From: Molossus alvarezi | Taxonomy: Eukaryota > Chordata > Mammalia > Chiroptera > Molossidae | Direction of reading: 5' to 3' | DNA: 64,000 bases | Assembly (NCBI GenBank): GCA_037176705.1 | Contig: CM073890.1 | Location: 95,222,591-95,286,590, forward strand | Part shown: positions 1 to 11,749 of the stretch, piece after piece | Position numbering within the stretch: the stretch's first letter is position 1 | How the letters are laid out: each line of letters opens with the position of its first letter | Notes under the pieces: model-generated | What the model was told of the DNA's origin: nothing | The model's database searches: none | What the model saw: the letters and a program-made list of their open reading frames with translations, nothing else | Made by a program: the position numbers and the translations under genes

Positions 1-212
1 AACATGAATAACAAGGTGTTCTTTTTCTTACATTCCTACTATAATTTTATGTAAAACTAGCTCCCTCTAGTGATGACAATCATGTTTTTCACCAAGAAAG
101 CAAGAGGCTTTCTTGACTAAGTCCAGTATATAAAATCCTTTGAAACTGAATCTTGATATATACAACTAAGGAGATTAACTTTATTGTAAATACTATAAAA
201 ATGCTAATAACC
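1..212. other. Unassigned AT-rich flank
   Basis: I see no gene, recognisable repeat or regulatory motif here. The sequence is AT-rich and ends at the target-site duplication of the first SINE. Confidence 0.5.
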
Positions 213-227
213 TGTCAGGCTATTCTT

Positions 228-465
228 TTTTTTTTTTTATCCTCACCCGAGGACGTTTTTCCATTTTTTGTTCAGATAGAGCGGGAGGGAGAGAGAGAGA
301 GAGAAACATCGATGTGAAGGGACACATCGAGTGGCTGCCACCCACACGACCAACCAGGGCCGGGGACAAACTGCAACCGAGGTACGTGCCCTTAGCGGGA
401 ACCGAACCCGGGTCTCTCTGTACCGCAGGCCGACGCTCCAACCGCTGAGCCAAACCGGCCAGGGC
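228..465 (-). mobile_element. Young Ves-type tRNA-derived SINE
   Basis: On the minus strand the element starts GCCCTGGCCGG, has an A-box (TGGCTCAGCGG) and B-box (GGTTCGGTTCC), then a CT-rich body and an A-rich tail, which appears as a T run from 228. A perfect 15-bp TSD (TGTCAGGCTATTCTT) lies at 213-227 and 466-480. The perfect duplication and close match to the other young copies indicate a recent insertion. The 3' end carries the hairpin described in the findings (238-254). An open frame running through it is incidental. Confidence 0.93.
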
Positions 466-480
466 TGTCAGGCTATTCTT

Positions 481-886
481 GAACAGTCTTTCTTCGTTTG
501 ACACTATTTTAAAAACATGGTAAGATGGGAAATGACCTTGGTGTCTTCCCATTCACTTGTTCTGTTTGCTCCTGGGAAAGGCAGGCCCAGACAGCTGAAT
601 CAACTCTTTGACATTCAAAAACAATCCGTTTAACGTTTCTGTTTCTGGCTTTAAATCCAATTAAGAAATTTATGATTCAATGTAGAGATATGAATGTTTC
701 TATATCTAGACTTAAATATGCTCATTTCTATACCTAGACGTAAATATAATAATTTTTTCTGCATTTTCAACACCCAATTGTTTTCCTAGCTATCAGGTGG
801 ATGCAAACTTAAATGTGTCACTTGAGCAATGTAAAACATCAGACAGCCACTGGAACCCCTGATGGTCCTCTATGGTTGGTATGATG
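481..886. other. Unassigned sequence
   Basis: AT-rich, non-repetitive to the eye. No coding frame or repeat recognised. Confidence 0.4.
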
Positions 887-1052
887 TAAACCAGCAGTTG
901 GTAATTTTTCTGCAAAAAAGAGTCAAATAGTAAATATTTTTAGTTTTACAGGAGAGAAGGTCTTTTCTAACTATTCAACTCTGCTACTGCAGCATGAAAG
1001 CAGCCCCAGATGACACGGAGATGAATAAGCGTGGCTGTGTTCTGTTTAAAAA
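887..1052. mobile_element. hAT (Charlie-like) non-autonomous DNA transposon remnant
   Basis: The stretch resembles a common mammalian hAT-derived repeat. It contains a 'caaatagtaaatatttt' block, then 'ctattcaactctgctactg', then 'gcatgaaagcagcc' and 'gcgtggctgtgttc', in the order known for that family. The terminal inverted repeats are degraded and the far end is missing. The family is recalled from memory, so the subfamily is not assigned. Confidence 0.5.
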
Positions 1053-1059
1053 AGGGAAA

Positions 1060-1500
1060 CTTGTGACTGTGAAAAGTTGACCCAAGTGGAGCCATTTTCA
1101 AAAGAAGCCAGAGCAGCCATTCCAGAGGAGCTGTTTGCACGTGTTGCTCCTTGAACCTTTGGAATATTTGAACTGGGCAAAGTAATCTTTGGACTGTGAA
1201 AGAACAATTCCATCTTATGAACAACTGTTTGCAAAACTAACAGAAAAGCAGACATCCTGACCACTGGACTGAAGATTGTGGACTCTGCACTAATCAGCCA
1301 TGCATAGCTAAAGAGCAACTCAGCTTGTTGCACCAGCAGATACTTCTTTCTTCTATTCATGTGCGTATTCCCTTTCTTTTCTCATAGGAATCCCTTGACT
1401 TCACTAATCGGGACATTATTTGGGTTTCTATCTGAAACTGTGCTTTCAAAATGGCAATTCTTTTTGATCCCAAATAAATGCTTGTTGCCCCTCATTTTGG
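1060..1500 (+). mobile_element. Possible degraded LTR-like segment
   Basis: This block has a more balanced base composition than its flanks and ends with an AATAAA signal at 1472-1477 followed by TGTTGCC, an arrangement typical of LTR R regions. I see no partner LTR or internal retroviral sequence. It could equally be ordinary unique DNA. No family is claimed. Confidence 0.22.
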
Positions 1501-2220
1501 ATTTTTATTTTTAGGTTAACAATACTTACATGGATAAAATAAATGTGTGTAAAAATTTTAGTCTTCCTATACGAGGAAAAAGGAAGAAGCTACAAATAGT
1601 TCAAAAGAAAAGTCAAGAAGCACTGGTTTATATGAAGTAAATGAATTAAATTACAAATGGAAGCAAAACTTTTTATTTTTCCACAAAAGAATGAAAAGTC
1701 AATCACTACTCTGCTGAACAAGACAGATCTGCATGTGGATCAGTCATCTATAACTTGCAGAGGGTTGCAAAGTGCTCTCGACTCTGATCACCCAAAAAGA
1801 TGAGCAGTATCTATGGTTTCCAATTGAGCATAATATTTTTCTATAGCTTTAATAAATTGTTATAGACATGCAAATTTGAATTTTATCTAATTTTCACTTG
1901 TCACAAAATATAATAGTTCTTTTGTTTTGTTTTTTTCACTATTAAAAATGTAAAAACCATATCTAATTTACAGCTAATAAAAAAACAAGTAGTGGATGGG
2001 TTAGATCTGAGCTGTGGATAGTGGTTTGCCAATCTCTGGACCCAGAGGTAGAGACTGCATTTTCTCAAATAGAAAAAGATGAAATAAGTCATAAAGCACA
2101 TAAAAGCATAAAAAACAAACCACCCAGTTTTGAATAAGTCATCTCTCTGATCCATTTAGAACCAACTTGTAGGCAGCAGTAACATATTTAAAAGGCAGAC
2201 TGATAATATTTATTGCTAAT
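1501..2220. other. Unassigned AT-rich sequence
   Basis: No gene or recognisable repeat. Short open frames here lack any recognisable domain. Confidence 0.4.
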
Positions 2221-2409
2221 TTTAAAAATACGTTTTTATTGATTTTAGAGAGAGAGAGAGGGAAACATTAATGTGAGAAAGGAACACCAACTGGCTGCCT
2301 CGAATCCTGACTGGGACCAAACCTGCAACCCGAGTATGTGCTCTGACATACCAGGGACCTTTTGGTGCATGGGACTGTGCTCAACCAACTGCGCCACACT
2401 GGCCAGGAC
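2221..2409 (-). mobile_element. Old Ves-type SINE
   Basis: Read on the minus strand it starts with a diverged GTCCTGGCCAG head, has a degraded tRNA-like region, a short CT-rich (GA on plus) tract and an A-rich tail. It is much more diverged than the copies at 228 or 5764, and no clear TSD was found, so it belongs to an older wave. Confidence 0.7.
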
Positions 2410-2479
2410 TATCATTAATTTTTAAAACATTTTGCTGTAGACATGTTTGGCATATGCATGTGTGTAGATATGTGTATAA

Positions 2480-4260
2480 AGCAAAATAATGTAAGAAAGG
2501 GAGTTTTAAAAACTAATATGCAAGGGAATATATAAGTAGAAAATAAAAGAGTAGGATGGTAGAAAATGAGGAGAAAGGAAAGCTGGTTCTTTAAAAAGAC
2601 TGAAAAGGAATAACAGGTTTTCTGAATATTAATAAAGAAAAAAGAAAGATATAAAATATATTCATAATTAAGAAAAAAACAAATGCCTCATAGAATTCTA
2701 CACCCAATTATATATACATATATATGTATATTTATAATTTGTAATTCCAGAGGAAATAGCTTATTCCTAAAATATTAATTATAAAAACTGACTAAAGAAT
2801 ACATAGAAAACTTGGTAGACCAATTAGCACAGAAAAGATAGAAAGATGACGTTTAATCACTGAAAAAGACACCAAGATTAGATCATTACACAGGTGGCTT
2901 CTAACTAACTATAAGAAAATATGATTCCAAATGAATTTCAACTATTCCAGATGCTAGAAAAAGATGAAAATATCTTCAGTTGATTTTGTGAGGCTAACAT
3001 AACATTAATACCAAATATAATAAGGATAGAATGGAAAAGAAAATTCTTGTCCAATTTCACTTGTAATGTTTAAGTAAAAAACTTTAAAATGAAAAAAATA
3101 CAATTCATCAAAGTTTTGAATAAGATAACATTGAACAAGTGGGTTTAATACAAGAACCGTTTGATGTCAGAAAATCTATTAACAAATTAAAGCAATAACA
3201 TATACTTTTAATGTATTCTGAAAAATATTTTTCTATATAAATGGAAATTTTAAAAAGCTTTCTAAATATGATAAAGAACATAATCCCACACTCAAAAGCA
3301 AACTATCGTTCTAAAGTTTGATATACTAAAATTTGTCTTTATATAAAAAATAAATAAAGGTTACTCTCTTTCAATATTCATTATTCACCATTGTCTTGGA
3401 TATTTTTGTAAGTCTATATGACAAAATTATAAAAATTAACATAAGTAATAGAGAAGACAATATAAATTCATCCTTTGTTGCTGATAGTATAATGGATTTA
3501 CTTAGGGAATTCATGAAACTATAAATAAAAATAAAACTACCAGAATAATAAAAGAATAAAGGAAAGAGGTTGGAAACCAGACAAATTATAGACACCAATA
3601 GCTTTTCTTTATGTTAGCTATAGACGAATGGGAGAATATCACACAATCCACTTACCTCAGTTGTGGGGAGAATAGAAATAATCTAACTGCCATACACAGG
3701 AGTACTGTTGAATAAACTTTGTATACAATGACATATTATGCAACTATAAGAGAGAATGAGGAAGATTTTTCTTGAACTGATGTAGAGTGATTTCCAGAAT
3801 TATTAAGTTAAATAATGCAAAGTACAAGAGTATCTATTGTTGCAACCTTTGTTTAATAAAGACTGAGTAACAGAAATATACATGCACCTGCTCATTTGGG
3901 GAAAAAAAATCATAAGAAGCATAATAATAAAGACAAATGAGCCTGGTTACCTACAGGATATTAGTGAGAAAGAGTATGTATCCCATAACCCATGGACACA
4001 AACAATAGTGTGGTGAAGGCCAGTGGTAGGGGTGGGAGCAGGGTGGAGGGAGTCAATGGGGGAAAAAGGGGGGGCATCTGTAATACTTTCAACAATAATG
4101 ATAAATTTTTGAAAAGGAGTATAAAGGATGGGAGGAAAGAATGGGGTAGGAGAGACAGAGGTAGTGACACTTCTCTGAATCCAACTTTGTACATAGACTT
4201 GACTTTTAGAATCATGTTATGTTTTACAATCTCATAAAAAATCCTAAATTAAAGAAGAAA
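2480..4260 (+). mobile_element. Ancient L1 remnant (ORF2 to 3' UTR), interrupted
   Basis: The plus strand keeps recognisable but heavily decayed L1 landmarks in order. They are an RT-region segment near 2930-3070 (tattccagatgctagaaaaag, gaggctaacataac), the C-terminal segment near 3715-3800 (acatattatgcaactataag), and a 3' UTR-like segment near 3935-4230. Stops are frequent in all frames. A younger L1 3' end is inserted at about 3978-4110. Boundaries are approximate, and the assignment rests on motif order rather than alignment. Confidence 0.6.
3978..4110 (+). mobile_element. 5'-truncated L1 3' UTR inserted in older L1
   Basis: The segment matches the 3' UTR ends at 10.35 kb and 25.4 kb: 'ccatggacacaaacaatag', then a G-rich tract, then 'catctgtaatactttcaaca'. 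Imperfect direct repeats (gaaagagtat and gaaaaggagtat) flank it, consistent with a decayed TSD. It splits the ancient L1, so it is the younger of the two. Confidence 0.7.
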
Positions 4261-4650
4261 AGGAGGAAAACCCAAGTATAGAATACAAGCAGAACAAGTA
4301 AGTCTAACTCAATGTTAAATGAATAACATAACTACACTGAAGAGAGGAGAGGGGAAAAAGAGTTAATGTAAGTAACATTTAGAAACAGTAATTTGATTAT
4401 GTAACTTCAAGCTAAAGATTAAAATAACTATAATCTATATTGAATCTAATTACTAGGTTTATTTTTCACAGAGTTAGAAGTTAACAATTCTGAATTACTT
4501 AATGCAGATTTAAATATATTATGTATAATAGGATTGAAAATTCTCATTATCAGAGGAAACGGGAGGTTAGAATAAAGCTTTTGCATTGAATTAGAATTTG
4601 AGTTATTAGAACACTCATGGTTTTTAATATATATGGGTATTTTTATATAT

Positions 4651-4651
<1 letters not shown>

Positions 4652-4684
<33 letters not shown>
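4652..4684. repeat. (GA)n microsatellite
   Basis: Uninterrupted AG/GA dinucleotides for about 33 bp. Confidence 0.95.
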
Positions 4685-4688
<4 letters not shown>

Positions 4689-5763
4689 GATAGGTGTGTG
4701 TATGTTTCCTAGTCTTTGCTGAAAGGACCTGAGTATAATGACATTCCAGTAGCAATGAGATTAGTTAATGCCTGCATCTTGGTTTCTAATTATCATCCTC
4801 CCCTACAAGGAGAAATGGTTGAGTCCTGAAAATGGCTAGTAAAACACAAGATGAGTCAAGAAACATTTTTTTGTGCTAGAAAGTAAGTAGTTAAAAAGTA
4901 AATAAATAAGGTCAATGTGTCAACAGAAAAGCCAATTTAAAGGGGTTTTCACTGGCTAGTATGGGACAAACTGAGCGAAAAACAGATGATTATTAAAAAT
5001 TATAACTAATAGCATAGGAATCTATTAGTTCATACAAATAAAAACAAACAAATAAATGGGTAATTTAGGGGGAATAAAGGCTCTACCATACAGTGGCATA
5101 CCAACTAATAAATCTAAAAGTAAAGATAGAATTAGAAAATCATTTGTCAAACATCATGATAATAATTGACTCAAGCAAAAATCCTCATTGTATGCTAAAC
5201 TAGTGAGGAAAAATTAGACGATAAATATGAAATTTGCATGTTCATACAATATTAATATCAAATTTACAATATCATTTTATGAATTAATAATTACAAATAA
5301 ATAAGAACTATAGCAGAGAAACAGGAGAAAAGGTCGAAGTTAACATTATCAAAAATTAGACAGATAGGTATCATGAATCTCCGGAGTGGATGTATTGAGA
5401 AGGACACAGCATCATTTCTCTGGCATTGTGCCCAAAATGTATGACCTGAATCTAATCGTAAGGAAACATTAGACAAGCTCAAATTACAGAATATTCTACA
5501 AATTAGTTGCTCTTCATTCCTCAAAGATATCAATGTCAGGAAAGGCTGAGAAATAGTTCTAGACCGAAGGAAGCTAACGAGACAAGGAAATTTGTGATCC
5601 TAAATGGAATCTTGGACCACAAAATTGTTTTCTATTTTTCTAATAAATGCATTCATGAAAAAAAATCATGAAAACTGAATAAGGCCCAGTATTAGATAAT
5701 AGTACTGTATCAATAACAATTTCCCAATTTTGGAGACTTGTATTAAGGTTAAAAGATATTCTT

Positions 5764-6019
5764 GCCCTGGCCAGTTTGGCTCAGCGGTTAGAGCGTCGGC
5801 CTGCGGTCCGGAGAGACCCGGGTTCGGTTCCCGCTAAGGGCACGTACTTCGGTTGCAGTTTGTCCCCGGCCCTGGTTGGTCGTGCAGGTGGCAGCCACTC
5901 GATGTGTCCCTTCACGTCGATGTTTCTCTCTCTCTCTCCCTTCCTCTCTCTCCCTCCCACTCTATCTGTACAAAAAATGGAAAAATATCCTCGGGTGAGG
6001 ATAAAAAAACAAACAAACA
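5764..6019 (+). mobile_element. Young Ves-type SINE
   Basis: The element starts GCCCTGG at 5764. It has an A-box (TGGCTCAGCGG), a B-box (GGTTCGGTTCC), a CT-rich tract and a tail of A with C interruptions. A perfect 14-bp TSD (TAAAAGATATTCTT) lies at 5750-5763 and 6020-6033. The 3' end at 5986-6003 forms a perfect 7-bp stem with a GGGT loop. It differs from the 26,363 copy mainly at CpG-type sites, so it is young. Long open frames across it come from the SINE and have no coding meaning. Confidence 0.95.
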
Positions 6020-6103
6020 TAAAAGATATTCTTATTTATAGAAAAATAGGCATTAAGTGTACAATTTACTCTAAAAAGGGAGAGGAAAATGTTTTATAGA
6101 TCT

Positions 6104-6160
6104 ACATATACATATCTATATGTATATACACACACATACATACATACACATATAAACAGA
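6104..6160. repeat. AT/CA-rich simple repeat
   Basis: Imperfect run of tetranucleotide and dinucleotide units (catacatacatacacata and similar) within the old L1 remnant. Confidence 0.7.
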
Positions 6161-6299
6161 GAGAGAAGCTAGAGAATGAGAAAGCAAGTAAGGTAATATT
6201 AGTATTTGAATCTGAGTAAAATTATATGGCAACCTTTTTGCACAACTTATGTAAGTTTTTTTGTAAATGTGAAGACATTTATCTTAAAAAAGTTTTTAA

Positions 6300-7079
6300 A
6301 AGTCATATTTGAATCAGTTGGAATGTTTTCAGTTACAAATTAGCAGATACCCTGACTAAAATATCTATGCAAACAACAGAATTTTGTGTTGTTGTTTTTT
6401 ATCTCATAAACCAAAAATTCCAGAGAAAGAGCAGGGCCAGGGTTGGAAGATCCAGGACACAGTTCTATTCTGTCATCAACATCCCTATTTTTGCTATAGC
6501 AGTCCTAGGCATCATCTGCTCTCACAGATCTAGACAACTCCACAATGTCCCCAACATATTTCCTGTAGAGGTCATTGGTGAGGATTATGTCACACATCTA
6601 TGCTGAAACCAATAATTTCCACGGAGAAGGGAATTATCACTATTAGTCTAAACCAAAACTTATGCCTATGGCTAGGGATGAGGACATGAAACCCATTACT
6701 TCCCAATATCTCTACTGCATTAGTAAGAAAGAAGTGGGAGGATGGGTAGGGTTAAGTAGATCGTTTTGAAAACCCCTTAATTCATCTATAAAAGGTAATA
6801 TTCATTGCTGTGTTTATACTGTACATATCTCAGCTTAAATCAGTTTCTTTTCTCTGTTCTTAGCATTGAAACTGGTCAATTATACACCACATGAAGCAGT
6901 TGTCTTTCATGAAGGGCATGTTTTACAAATGATAATAGCCTTTGCTGGAGGTCTAGTTTTGTTGGGGGAAAGGGTGGTGATTGTTTATTTGCTCCCTTAC
7001 CTTGCTAATGACAAAGTGTTTAATTCATTAAAATTGAATTCTGCATGATTCCACTCTGCCTTTGCCTATTTTATTTTTT
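6300..7079. other. Unassigned sequence
   Basis: No recognised repeat. The frame at 6866-7048 (60 codons) starts with ATG but has no recognisable domain and stops shortly after. I do not call it a gene. Confidence 0.4.
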
Positions 7080-7289
7080 AAATATGCTTTTAATAATTTT
7101 TTAGAGAGATAGGAATGGAGGGAGAGATAAAAGCATCAACGTGAGAGAGAAACATCCATCGGCTGCCTCCTGCATGCCCTCTACCGGGGATCTAGCCCTC
7201 AACCCGGGCATGTGCCCTGACCAGGAGTAGAACAGGGACCTCTTAGTCCATGGGATGGCACTCAATCCACTGAGCCACACCAGCCGGGC
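7080..7289 (-). mobile_element. Older Ves-type SINE
   Basis: On the minus strand a GCCCGGCTGGTGTGGCTCAG head is followed by the older Ves-type middle region (GGGCACATGCCCGGG), GA-rich on plus, and a degraded A-rich tail. It belongs to a different, older subfamily than the copies at 228 and 5764, lacking their GTACCTCGG block and 3' hairpin. No clean TSD. Confidence 0.8.
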
Positions 7290-7387
7290 AAGACATTGAT
7301 GTTTTAAATGTAAGGTAAGACTCTGATCATAGTTGTACTTCAAAAGGAGCATTCTGACTTTAGTGGGGGAAATGAAATAAATAAAGA

Positions 7388-7757
7388 GGGTATCTTAGCC
7401 AGCTCAGGCTGCTATAACAAAATGCCATATACTAGATGGCTTAAATAAGAGGCATTTATTTCTCACAGTTCTTGAGACTAGGAAGTCCAAGGTTAAGATG
7501 ACTGCAGATTCAGTTTGTGGCGAGAACTCTCTTCCTGGCTTGCAGATGCCTGACTTCTCACTATGCCCTCCAGTGGTTGGGGAGATTGAGCTCTGGCGTC
7601 TCTTCTCTGCTGTTGAGGACATCAATCCCATCACAGGGGTGCCACCCTCATAACCTCATCTAAACTTAATTACCTCCCAATGTTCCCATCTCCAAATACC
7701 AGATCAAAGTGCTTCAACACATGAATTTTGGAAGGGACACAATTTAGTTCACAGCAG
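7388..7757 (-). mobile_element. MLT1-type MaLR solo LTR
   Basis: Read on the minus strand it follows the MLT1 order: a 3' end with 'agaactgtgagaaataaat', 'taagccatctagtatatgg' and 'ttttgttatagcagcc', preceded by 'atgagggtggc' and 'ggtaattaag'. No internal region is attached, so it is a solo LTR or fragment. It is old and contains no coding sequence. Confidence 0.8.
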
Positions 7758-7942
7758 GAGGCAAAACCAGAAAACAGGATATTTGTCTGCAAACTGTATG
7801 TTCAGGTGAGAACCATAGCAGCCCAAATTAATGGAAGGACTATAGTGATGAAGAACAAGAGGGACCCACAAGGAAGAGTTACCAAGAGTCAGCAACCAAT
7901 CTTTAGGAATTCAGTATTATTCTCTCGTCAGCCTATTTGAGA

Positions 7943-7994
7943 ATCTATTTCATTTTTAAGTTTTACAAATCTATTTCATTCTTAAGTTTTACAA
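7943..7994. repeat. Two-copy 26-bp tandem duplication
   Basis: Units at 7943-7968 and 7969-7994 start with ATCTATTTCATT and end with TTTTACAA. They differ at one base, indicating a local duplication of modest age. Confidence 0.93.
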
Positions 7995-8404
7995 ATAGTC
8001 CTCTTCTTGTTGGTCAGATTTCAAGCCTAAACACAATTTTTTCATGACAGTGTTTTAATCTTTCAAAATAGATAATTGGTTATAACATAAACATACTTAT
8101 ACAACTTCAACCATATGAAAATGGTAAAGACATTAATGATATTATTTTGGACATCTAATCTAATTAGTTTCTTTAAAAAAATTATATAGACTCAGATAAA
8201 AATAATTAAATGCATGGTTTTTGGAAACATGTGAGAAAATCCAAATCTTTTTTTAGGGCAACCTCGTTTTCTCATTAATCTTTTCTGAGGAAAGCTATTA
8301 TCTTTTATCACCTTTTTCTTCACTTGATAATGCTGATTTAGCTAACACTGTATGCTCTCTATCACCTATACCAATTAGTTTTATGACATTTGAATGGATT
8401 ACTT
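7995..8404. other. Unassigned AT-rich sequence
   Basis: No gene or repeat recognised. Confidence 0.4.
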
Positions 8405-8428
8405 CGACTTCAGAAAAAGTCCAGTTTT

Positions 8429-8598
8429 TTAAAAATTATTGTTTTGAGAGAAAGAGAGAGAGAGAGAGAGGTCAATTTATTGTTCCACTTATTTATACAT
8501 TCATTGGTCAATTCTTATATGTGCCCTGACCGGGACTGAGCTGACAACCTTGGCATATTGGGATGACACTCTAACCAACTGGACTACCTGGCCAGGGC
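8429..8598 (-). mobile_element. Old Ves-type SINE with long decayed TSD
   Basis: On the minus strand it reads GCCCTGGCCAGGTAG into a diverged tRNA-like head and ends in a (GA)n and T-rich stretch on plus. Flanks 8405-8428 and 8599-8622 share CGACTTCAGAAAAAGTCC-type sequence over 24 bp with a few mismatches, which reads as a decayed TSD. Confidence 0.78.
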
Positions 8599-8622
8599 CA
8601 ACTTTAGGAAAAGTCCAGTTTT

Positions 8623-10332
8623 AAACAATATACAATAGGCATATAATGACATATTGTAGTAAACTATAATATACTATAAAATATTCAGGAAAATTAGACT
8701 ACTTTTTAAAGGAGATTCAAATAAATTTCAGTAATAAGCTAATAAAAGAAAAAGAAAAAGAAAACAACTTTTGATTACATTGAATAAAAAAGTGGTAAAA
8801 TTAAATTATAGGTTAAAACTTCTGGCATTAAACACATAATATATTGCTATAAAAACTCTTAGCCTCAATATAATTATATTCAATTAAGCCCACCAAAATA
8901 TCACAGATCTAGATTAGCTACAATTAGAAATTGTCCCAACAGCATAATTTACTGACATTGCTCACAATATAAAGTAGCATCTTACTATGTTCTTAAAATG
9001 GATTAACCCTTATCTACTGGAAATAAAGAAAACTTTGACAAGTAATCTTTATATATTTTTAAAAGAAGTAAAGCAGGTAGAAAGGAAAGAGGAAAAGAAT
9101 TGATCAGAAAAAATAAAAAAGAAAGAGAATAAATAAATATTAAATGAATAATTATTTTAAAAATAGTTACATTATTTGGTCAGTATATAATTTTCATTAT
9201 GAATGTGCATTTATGTGATAAGTTAAAAGATAGATAAATTAAAGGGCAATAGCTTCTATTGGATTGACAGTCCAATATTAAAGCCATGCTTTTCTACTTC
9301 ATACTGAATCTAAACCCAACTCTCAGTTATGCTGATAGTAGATGGTGAGCAAAATATAAGTAAAGTTCTTATTTAAGACAGATTTTTGTGGTGGTTGTTT
9401 GGTTTTTTGTTTGCTTTACCTTAGTAGGTAGTTTTAAAGTTGTCCGCACCAAATATTTTGCCTGGAGTGGTAAAATTGTGGATCAGGCTGATTAATGTTT
9501 GCCTTCATATTTCTCTCTTTTTTCATCAAATGATAGTGGCATTGATAAGAAATAAGATGGAAAAGTGAACGGGTAACAGCAGTAATAGAATGTGCTAATC
9601 GGGCCTTAAGTAATAAAAGCTTGATTGCATTTGAAAACTGATGCAATCATGCAAAAATAGAAAAGTTGGTTTTTTAAAAATGTTGAACTGGAAAATACAA
9701 AGAAATATTCTCACTGGCAGTTTTTAAATTGATACTTACTTATTCTAGCTTTTTTTTTTTTCTCTAAAATACAATTATTTCTGATGACATTTAAAAATAG
9801 CATAGTGTATGTAATACACACTGAAGGATATAAATATATTGCCCTCTGGGCTATTTGGTCAGCCCGGGACTGAACGGTCTGTGCTTTGCTTCATTTCTTC
9901 CAGTGACATTAAAGAAGGGAACTAGTTCATGGCATCTCATGAACTCAAGTTAGCTTGCTTACTAAAAAAAAAGACATTCAAAGAGGAAATGTTAAAAATA
10001 GAGCTTTTATTTCAGAGAGTAAATAAAAAATAAGAAGATACTCGGGAAAAAATAGCTTTAAATTAGAATATAAAGCTCCCATTCAATTCTCATGTCTGGT
10101 TTAGAGAGGTTTTCTTTACTTTCCTCCCCACCCTTCCCCCTCTTACTCCTTTTCTTCACAGAGCCTTTGCACGGTTTTGTTTAAAATTATGTTCTTGGGG
10201 AAAATATTAAAAATTAAAGAGTAATCATGTCATTTCATTTTGAAAATGGTGAACCCATCCACAATCTAGAAGGGTTTTTATAAATGATAGAAAATTCTTG
10301 GACAAATAGTGCTTTAATGCCCCTTTCAGTAA
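8623..10332. other. Unassigned AT-rich stretch
   Basis: About 1.7 kb with no recognised repeat, gene or RNA. It contains A-rich runs and short decayed frames only. Confidence 0.4.
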
Positions 10333-10345
10333 ATCAAGAACATAT

Positions 10346-10505
10346 ACTTATATGCATAATCCATGGACACAGACAATAGTGTGATGAAGGCCTGGGAGGG
10401 TGGGGTGCAGGTAGGGGCTGGGTGGAAGGGGGTAAAGCTGGGGGAAAGGAAGACATCTGTAATACTGTCAACAATAAAAATATATGTGTTTAAAAAAATA
10501 AGAAA
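10346..10505 (+). mobile_element. 5'-truncated L1 3' UTR
   Basis: Contains 'ccatggacacagacaatag', a G-rich tract (gggagggtggggtgcagg), 'catctgtaatactgtcaaca' and a terminal A-rich tail. This is the same order as the 3' ends at 3978 and 25,400. No convincing TSD is visible. Confidence 0.78.
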
Positions 10506-11024
10506 TAAAAACACTGCATTTAGATGCCCCCACCCCCACCCCACCCCAAAGACTGCTTAAAAAAATTAAAAACAGTGGCAATGTGAAAGTCCAGAATGGT
10601 TTCCTATGAAGTCATTTGTAGACGTCATCCTCTAAATGTCTAGTAGTGATTCTGAACTGCCAGTTATCTACTGTGAGATCAAAATTAAAAGGGAAAAGTG
10701 AACAAAAGGAAAGATTTAGAAAGGGAACATAGGTAAACCTTTCTGTGAGAGAAAAATCCAGAAATATAGTTTATTGGAATTACTTCCAGACTCTAGGAAA
10801 GAAAAGGTGTAGATTAGATTAATCCTTAGAAATCTCCACTGAGACGGAAAAATAAAATTGCCCCAAAGTTTTTACTTATCATCTAAAATTCATCACACAC
10901 AAATATTAATCCATTGTCTTTCTCCTAATAATAAGTTAATAAAGTGAGCCAATAACCTGTCAACTGACAAGAAATCTGGGAGGCATTCTAGATTAATCAT
11001 TTCTCCTCATCCCTCCCATTTCTA
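10506..11024. other. Unassigned, with C-rich tract
   Basis: Apart from a C-rich run near 10,528-10,548 (G-quadruplex capable on the minus strand), nothing is recognised. Confidence 0.4.
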
Positions 11025-11745
11025 ATGGTTCCATATATCTCCTGTCTGTTTCACTTCCCTAACATTGTTACTATATACCCCAGCTTCTTTTTCCCCCCAC
11101 ATGGTGGAGTAGGCTATTCTTATTCTCTACCTGATGTTACAATTTCATTCTGGGTGGTTTGCGAGTCTCTGTACCTTGCAATCTATTTGTCACATGATCA
11201 GCAAAGTAATCTCCTGAAAAACAGAAATAAATTCATATTATTATCCTGATTAAAATATTCAACTAAATTCTTTGCATAGCATATTAAGTACTCTGATATT
11301 TGGTCTTTTTCTTGCTTCACTTTCTTTCTCCATTGCTCCACCCTTCCATATACCCTCTGCTATCATATTAAACTATTTATAGTATCCCCTCTCAAAAATG
11401 TTCTTTCACGTTTTTGTGCATTTGCACATACTATTCCCTTTACTCAAAATCCTCCTCTCCCAACCTCTCCTAGTTAACTTCCATCTACTTGTCCAGACCC
11501 ATTCAAGTATGTCTTCCTTGTGGATCCCCTCCCTGGACCTTCCTACCCTATATACTCTTTTGTTCCACCACTGTAACTTAAGCAAACGTGTTACATTCCT
11601 TGTCACAATGAACTGCAATGACATATTTACATATTTATCTCTCTTTCCAGACTGTGGATTTCCAGAAGCTATGCCTTTTTATCTTCATATGTGGGCACCT
11701 TATGGTTACTCATTAATGTTGCATGAATTAATGAATTAATTAATA
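11025..11745 (+). mobile_element. L2 (LINE-2) remnant
   Basis: The plus strand has the CT-rich, protein-like drift typical of L2 3' regions: 'cacatactattccctttac', 'tagttaacttccatctac', 'gtccagacccattcaagt', 'cctccctggaccttcc', then 'ccagactgtggatttcc' and 'ttgcatgaattaatgaat'. The 113-codon open frame at 11,398-11,739 lies in this repeat and is chance. Confidence 0.7.
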
Positions 11746-11749
11746 AATT

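Larger units (their letters stand above)
4735..6297 (+). mobile_element. Ancient L1M-type 3' region, split by a SINE
   Basis: From about 5320 the plus strand shows the known old L1M 3' UTR series: 'gagaaggacacagcatcat', 'tgacctgaatctaatc', 'gtgatcctaaatggaatc', then a terminal 'agagaatgagaaagcaa' block. The upstream limit (4735) is a guess, and 4735-5320 could be unrelated. A young SINE at 5764-6019 interrupts it. Confidence 0.5.

Noticed and set aside
220..552. 110-codon minus-strand frame, and similar frames at 5776-6099, 26,375-26,728, 32,065-32,472 and 53,002-53,472
   Set aside because: They are translations of Ves SINEs (repeated AQRLERRPAV-type peptide) and have no coding meaning.
5764..5850. 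Functional tRNA gene
   Set aside because: A and B boxes are present, but the sequence is a SINE head with CT-rich body, A tail and TSDs, and does not fold as a complete cloverleaf.
11398..11739. 113-codon plus-strand frame
   Set aside because: It lies in an L2 remnant. CT-rich L2 3' sequence commonly gives chance open frames.
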